Shown here: piece after piece, positions 60,941-64,000 of the stretch
How positions within the stretch are numbered: position 1 is the stretch's first letter
Layout: each line of letters starts with the position of its first letter
Source of the DNA: Nocardia pseudobrasiliensis NBRC 108224
Lineage (GTDB): Bacteria > Actinomycetota > Actinomycetes > Mycobacteriales > Mycobacteriaceae
Length of the DNA: 64,000 bases
Assembly (NCBI RefSeq): GCF_001613105.1
Contig: NZ_BDBS01000040.1
Coordinates: 59,201-123,200, forward strand
Direction of reading: 5' to 3'
Program-made: the position numbers and the translations under genes
Notes under the pieces: model-generated
The model's input: only the letters and a program-made list of their open reading frames with translations
Database searches by the model: none
What the model was told of the DNA's origin: nothing

Positions 60941-61357
60941 TCAGGACCACCTCCCGGGCGCGAACACATCGGTCCAGTGCGCGGGCCAGGTCGCCAGCGC
61001 GATGATCGCCATGATCACCAGATGTACCGGGGCGGCGAAACTTTCCCTCGGACCGTGGTGATTGACGATATGGGTCACCACCGCACCGGTCAGCACGAGG
61101 ATCAGCACCGCCGAGCCGAGGAAGCGCGCCTCGTGATACGGCACAGCCAGCAGCAGCGCGCACGCGCCCTCGATCGCGCCCACTACGAACCGGAACCAGG
61201 CGGGCCACCCCCAGTCGGGGAACTTGACCGAATACGCCGGCCCGAAAAGCGTGGGCCCGGACCAGAACTTGGTGACCGCTCCCAACATGAACTCCACGGC
61301 GAGAAACCACAGCAGGCCGGTCGCGACCCATCCGGGCCAGGTGTGCGCGATAGTCAT
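60941..61357 (-). CDS. DoxX-family membrane protein
   Basis: The product has 138 residues and four membrane helices. The family start GLLWFLAVEFMLGAVTKFW is seen near residue 15, with FRFVVGAIEGACALLLAVP and SAVLILVLTGAVVTHIVNHH after it. DoxX-like proteins often form small quinone- or radical-detoxification membrane units. The ATG at 61357 is chosen because the upstream frame to 61549 is not family-like. It is monocistronic. Confidence 0.82.
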   Translation of the reverse strand: MTIAHTWPGWVATGLLWFLAVEFMLGAVTKFWSGPTLFGPAYSVKFPDWGWPAWFRFVVGAIEGACALLLAVPYHEARFLGSAVLILVLTGAVVTHIVNHHGPRESFAAPVHLVIMAIIALATWPAHWTDVFAPGRWS

Positions 61358-61686
61358 ACCGCCTTGACCGCCGCCACGGTCCGAATGTGACAGTCCTCGC
61401 CCGGCACGGATCAGCGCGAGGAATTTCGGCACCGGCGCAACCAGCGCCACGGTGGTATCCCAGCTCGAGCTGGTCAGCCCTGCGATGGCCATGGCCTCTC
61501 CCTGCCGACGGTCCATAGCACGCGGTCGACTTCGCAAGAACGCAAACAAACCTACGGTCGCGGCTACGTCGGCACGAGGGTCTTTTCCCCGTCGACGTCT
61601 CGACCCGTAAATCCTTCTATGTGAAAACGGTTGAGTACGAGGCCCTTCCCCGACACGACGCGCCCCCGCCGCCTGCTATCATCAGC
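61358..61686. other. Intergenic stretch before efeU
   Basis: About 330 bp. A minus-strand frame continuous with the DoxX gene is open here but not protein-like. The iron box of efeU lies at its right end. Confidence 0.45.
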
Positions 61687-61705
61687 GAAACTTAGCCTAA
61701 CCAAA
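61687..61705 (+). promoter_or_regulatory. IdeR/DtxR-type iron box
   Basis: AACTTAGCCTAACCAAA agrees with the mycobacterial IdeR consensus (TTAGGTTAGSCTAACCTAA) at about 14 of 19 positions. It is 25 bp upstream of the efeU ATG. Fe-loaded IdeR would repress efeUOB, so the operon should be induced by iron limitation. Confidence 0.65.
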
Positions 61706-61730
61706 CTATTGACCGACAGAGGTTTCGACG

Positions 61731-62621
61731 ATGGAGTTTGTGGCAGCGGCGCCGTCGGTCGCGACGCAATTGTTCGGCAGTGGACTACTCGGGGTGCGCG
61801 AGGGGCTCGAGACGGGCATCGTGGTCATGATTCTGGCCGCGTTCCTGGTCAAATCCCAACGCCGCGACGGGCTGAAATGGCTGTGGGCGGGCGTCGGACT
61901 CGCCGTGGCGATGATGCTGGCGATCTTCGCCGCGATCCACTACGGGACCTCCACCGTCGACGGATTGGCCGCCGAGGCGATCGCGGGGGTGGCCTCGCTG
62001 GTCGCGGTCGTCATCGTGACCTTCATGGTGTTGTGGATGCGCAGCGCCTCCGCGCACATCTCCGGGGACCTCAAACGCGGCATGACCCGCGCGCTGGAGG
62101 GCGGCGGCCTGGCGATTCTGACGCTGTCGTTCTTCGCGGTCGGCCGCGAGGGCGTCGAAACCGCCCTGCTGATGGTCGGTTACGCCGAGAACGCCTCCGG
62201 CAGCAGCTGGCCGCTGATCGGACTGGTCGCCGGGGTGGCCGTGGCCGCGGTGCTCGCGGTCCTGCTGTATTTCGGCGCCATCCGGATCAACTTCGCGATC
62301 TTCTTCACCTACACCGGCGCATTCCTGATCCTGGTCGCCGCCGGAATCCTCGGCTACGGCGTGCACGCGCTGCAACTGGTCGGCTGGCTGCCCGGCGCCG
62401 ACCGGCTCGGCTTCGACATCACCGCCCACTTCGACCAGTCGTCCTGGTACGGAACCATTCTCGCGGGCATCTTCAACTTCCGCCCGGACCCCACCCTGCT
62501 GCAGGCCATCGCCTGGGCGGTGTACCTGGTGATCGTCCTGACGCTGTTCCTGCGCCCGATGCGCGCGAACCGGACCAGCCCGCCGATGGCCTCCGAACCG
62601 ATGCAGACTCCGGCCGCGTGA
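61731..62621 (+). CDS. efeU: Ferrous/ferric iron permease EfeU (FTR1 family)
   Basis: The product has 296 residues and seven predicted membrane helices. Two Glu-rich transport motifs are REGLE (23-27) and REGVE about 115 residues further on, as in the FTR1/EfeU family that draws iron across the membrane. It is the first gene of efeUOB, with efeO 32 nt downstream. AGAGG lies 8 nt before the ATG. An IdeR-type box overlaps the promoter region. Confidence 0.95.
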   Translation: MEFVAAAPSVATQLFGSGLLGVREGLETGIVVMILAAFLVKSQRRDGLKWLWAGVGLAVAMMLAIFAAIHYGTSTVDGLAAEAIAGVASLVAVVIVTFMVLWMRSASAHISGDLKRGMTRALEGGGLAILTLSFFAVGREGVETALLMVGYAENASGSSWPLIGLVAGVAVAAVLAVLLYFGAIRINFAIFFTYTGAFLILVAAGILGYGVHALQLVGWLPGADRLGFDITAHFDQSSWYGTILAGIFNFRPDPTLLQAIAWAVYLVIVLTLFLRPMRANRTSPPMASEPMQTPAA

Positions 62622-62653
62622 CGCGGCCGGCGCAGAGAAGGAATGAAACACCT

Positions 62654-63862
62654 GTGAAATCGAGTCGAGTCGTCGCCGCGTCGGGCCTGGCCGTGATCAC
62701 CGTCCTGGCGACCGCGGCCTGCACGGAGAAATCCAAGGCGGGCGCGGGTGATATCGCGGTCACCTCCACCGATTCGTCGTGCGAACTGGCCGCCACGTCC
62801 GCGGGCACCGGCAAGGTCAACTTCGTCGTCGCCAACCAGGGGTCGAAGATCACCGAGTTCTACGTCTTCGGCGCCAACAATCGGGTACTGGGTGAGGTCG
62901 AGAACATCGGCCCCGGCGTCTCGGGCAAGCTGACCGTCGAGATCACCGATCCGGGCACCTACGAGACCGCCTGCAAACCGGGCATGGTCGGCAACGGCAT
63001 CCGCCAGCAGCTGACCGTCACCGGCGACAAGAAGGCCAAGACCGAGGTGCCCGCCGACGTGACCCAGGCCGAACAGCGCTACCTGGACTATGTGCGCCGC
63101 CAGCTCGACGGCCTCGTCGGCCAGACCGCCTCGTTCGTCGCGGCCGTCAAATCCGGTGACCTCGACACCGCCCGTAGGCAATTCGGCCTGACCCGCACCT
63201 TCTACGAGCGCATCGAACCGGTCGCCGAATCCTTCCCGGATCTGGATCCGAAGATCGATATGCGCTGGGACGACACCGAGAACGGCACCCAGCCCTTCAC
63301 CGGATTCCACCGCATCGAACGCTTCCTGTGGCCGCCGCAGCAGAAGGAGATCGGCGAGAAGGGCGACGCCATCACCCAGGCCGACCTCGACAACGCCAAG
63401 ACCGCCGACACCAAGGCGGCCATCGACACCGAGGCAGACACCCTGCTGGCCAATGTCACCGCGCTGCGCGCGGAGGTGACCAAGCCCGACTTCGTCTTCG
63501 AGACCCAATCCTTCGTCAAGGGTCCACAGGCGCTGGTCGACGAGATCGCCGCCACCAAGGTCGGCGGCGAGGAGGACCGCTACTCGCGCACCGACCTGTG
63601 GGACTTCGCCGCCAATATCGACGGGTCGGAAACCCTGATCGCGGAACTGCAGCCGATGATCGCGGCCAAGGATCCGAAATTGATGGACAAGATCACCGCC
63701 CAGTTCCAGGCGGTCCGCGACGGCATCAACCAATTCCGCGACGGCGACGGCTACGCCTCCTACAAAACCGTCACCGAGGACCAGCGCAAAACGCTCTCGG
63801 ACAAGATCGACGCGCTGTCGGCGTCGCTGAGCCAAGTCCCCGGCCTGATCCTGGGCCAGTAA
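62654..63862 (+). CDS. efeO: EfeO, periplasmic iron-binding lipoprotein (M75)
   Basis: A 402-residue protein. The signal ends LATAACTE, a lipobox-like site, so it is probably a lipoprotein. The N-terminal 110 residues are a cupredoxin-like domain (FVVANQGSKITEFYVF; GTYETACKPGM), and the C-terminal imelysin-type M75 domain holds GFHRIERFLW with the HxxE metal motif. EfeO binds ferric iron or hands it to EfeU. The GTG is 11 nt after AGAAGGA. It is the second gene of efeUOB. Confidence 0.94.
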   Translation: MKSSRVVAASGLAVITVLATAACTEKSKAGAGDIAVTSTDSSCELAATSAGTGKVNFVVANQGSKITEFYVFGANNRVLGEVENIGPGVSGKLTVEITDPGTYETACKPGMVGNGIRQQLTVTGDKKAKTEVPADVTQAEQRYLDYVRRQLDGLVGQTASFVAAVKSGDLDTARRQFGLTRTFYERIEPVAESFPDLDPKIDMRWDDTENGTQPFTGFHRIERFLWPPQQKEIGEKGDAITQADLDNAKTADTKAAIDTEADTLLANVTALRAEVTKPDFVFETQSFVKGPQALVDEIAATKVGGEEDRYSRTDLWDFAANIDGSETLIAELQPMIAAKDPKLMDKITAQFQAVRDGINQFRDGDGYASYKTVTEDQRKTLSDKIDALSASLSQVPGLILGQ

Positions 63863-63881
63863 CCCACGAAGAGAACCCATC

Positions 63882-64000
63882 ATGAACCACACCGAAGACC
63901 CCGCACCCCGCTCCGCGCATCGCACCGGAAGGTTCTCCCGCCGCGCCCTTTTGGGGGCGGCGGGCGCCAGCGTCGCCGTCGGCGCGGCCGCGGGCGCCGC
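63882..64000 (+). CDS. efeB: EfeB, Tat-exported DyP-type peroxidase (3' end missing)
   Basis: Only the first 39 codons are in the window. RFSRRALLGAAG followed by an Ala/Gly-rich stretch is a Tat signal. The position 19 nt after efeO, with GAAGAGAA before the ATG, matches the third gene of efeUOB. EfeB is a heme peroxidase that oxidises ferrous iron or extracts iron from heme at the outer face. The assignment rests on signal and context, since the DyP domain itself is outside the window. Confidence 0.85.
   Translation, partial: MNHTEDPAPRSAHRTGRFSRRALLGAAGASVAVGAAAGA

Noticed and set aside
61358..61549. Longer N-terminus of the DoxX protein
   Set aside because: The extra 64 residues are not family-like or hydrophobic; DoxX sequence begins right at the ATG at 61357.
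62643..62657. Four-codon minicistron (ATG AAA CAC CTG TGA) overlapping the efeO start
   Set aside because: The AAGGA site directly abuts its ATG, too close for initiation, but fits the GTG of efeO. Probably chance.
1..64000. tRNA, rRNA or riboswitch genes
   Set aside because: I scanned for T-loop-like and conserved aptamer cores and saw none I could support. A covariance-model scan would be needed for a firm negative.

Overview
This is a high-GC actinobacterial chromosome segment, most likely from Nocardia or a close relative in the Mycobacteriales. The evidence is the strong GC bias at third codon positions, an F420-type luciferase-like oxidoreductase, a mycosin-like subtilase, a DUF397 protein, an IdeR-type iron box before efeUOB, two Pkn-type kinases, and many leaderless genes in which a -10 hexamer lies 6-7 nt before an ATG or GTG. 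A 28-bp dif-like Xer site at 20063-20090 suggests that the window covers the replication terminus. This fits its mosaic, pseudogene-rich content.

Layout. 1-5.9 kb: end of an alpha/beta hydrolase gene, an operator-rich region with a 37-bp near-perfect palindrome upstream of a zinc-knuckle/coiled-coil DNA-binding-type gene, a DUF308 membrane protein, a MerR-glyoxalase fusion and a GNAT. 6.0-7.4 kb: a 1389-bp ISL3-derived element with 58/59-bp inverted repeats and an exact 8-bp target duplication; its transposase has lost its middle and it carries a passenger ORF. 8-15.6 kb: secreted FAD oxidase and cyclase, FMN protein, BKACE enzyme, TetR/hydrolase operon with twin operators, and relics of a VOC and a WYL gene. 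15.8-20 kb: Ser/Thr kinase with extracytoplasmic domain, small proteins, HAD hydrolase, then dif. 20.2-25 kb: broken sigma-like gene and satellites, ArsR-MFS operon, secreted beta-propeller.

25-48 kb: core-like metabolism and regulation. Included are an unusual kinase with a planctomycete-like layout and a DFN motif, a PRTase, cyclophilin, fructosamine kinase/XRE pair, SDR, proline iminopeptidase, GtrA, LLM oxidoreductase, DUF4173 protein, a two-component system, a copper-trafficking PCuAC-DyP pair, a GlxA-type regulator, a GAF-ANTAR regulator and a DUF397 protein.

48.5-64 kb: a secreted beta-rich protein, a truncated D-amino-acid oxidase gene, then a tightly coupled five-gene operon of unknown role (membrane protein, alpha/beta hydrolase, SLATT-like 2TM protein, cupin, 427-aa protein). 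Next come an acyl-ACP thioesterase, a 1369-aa TIR-STAND-TM-WD40 protein, a beta-propeller/subtilase pair, a DoxX protein, and an iron-box-controlled efeUOB operon that runs off the window. The five-gene operon with the TIR-STAND neighbourhood is the best candidate here for an undescribed system, possibly defence or signalling.
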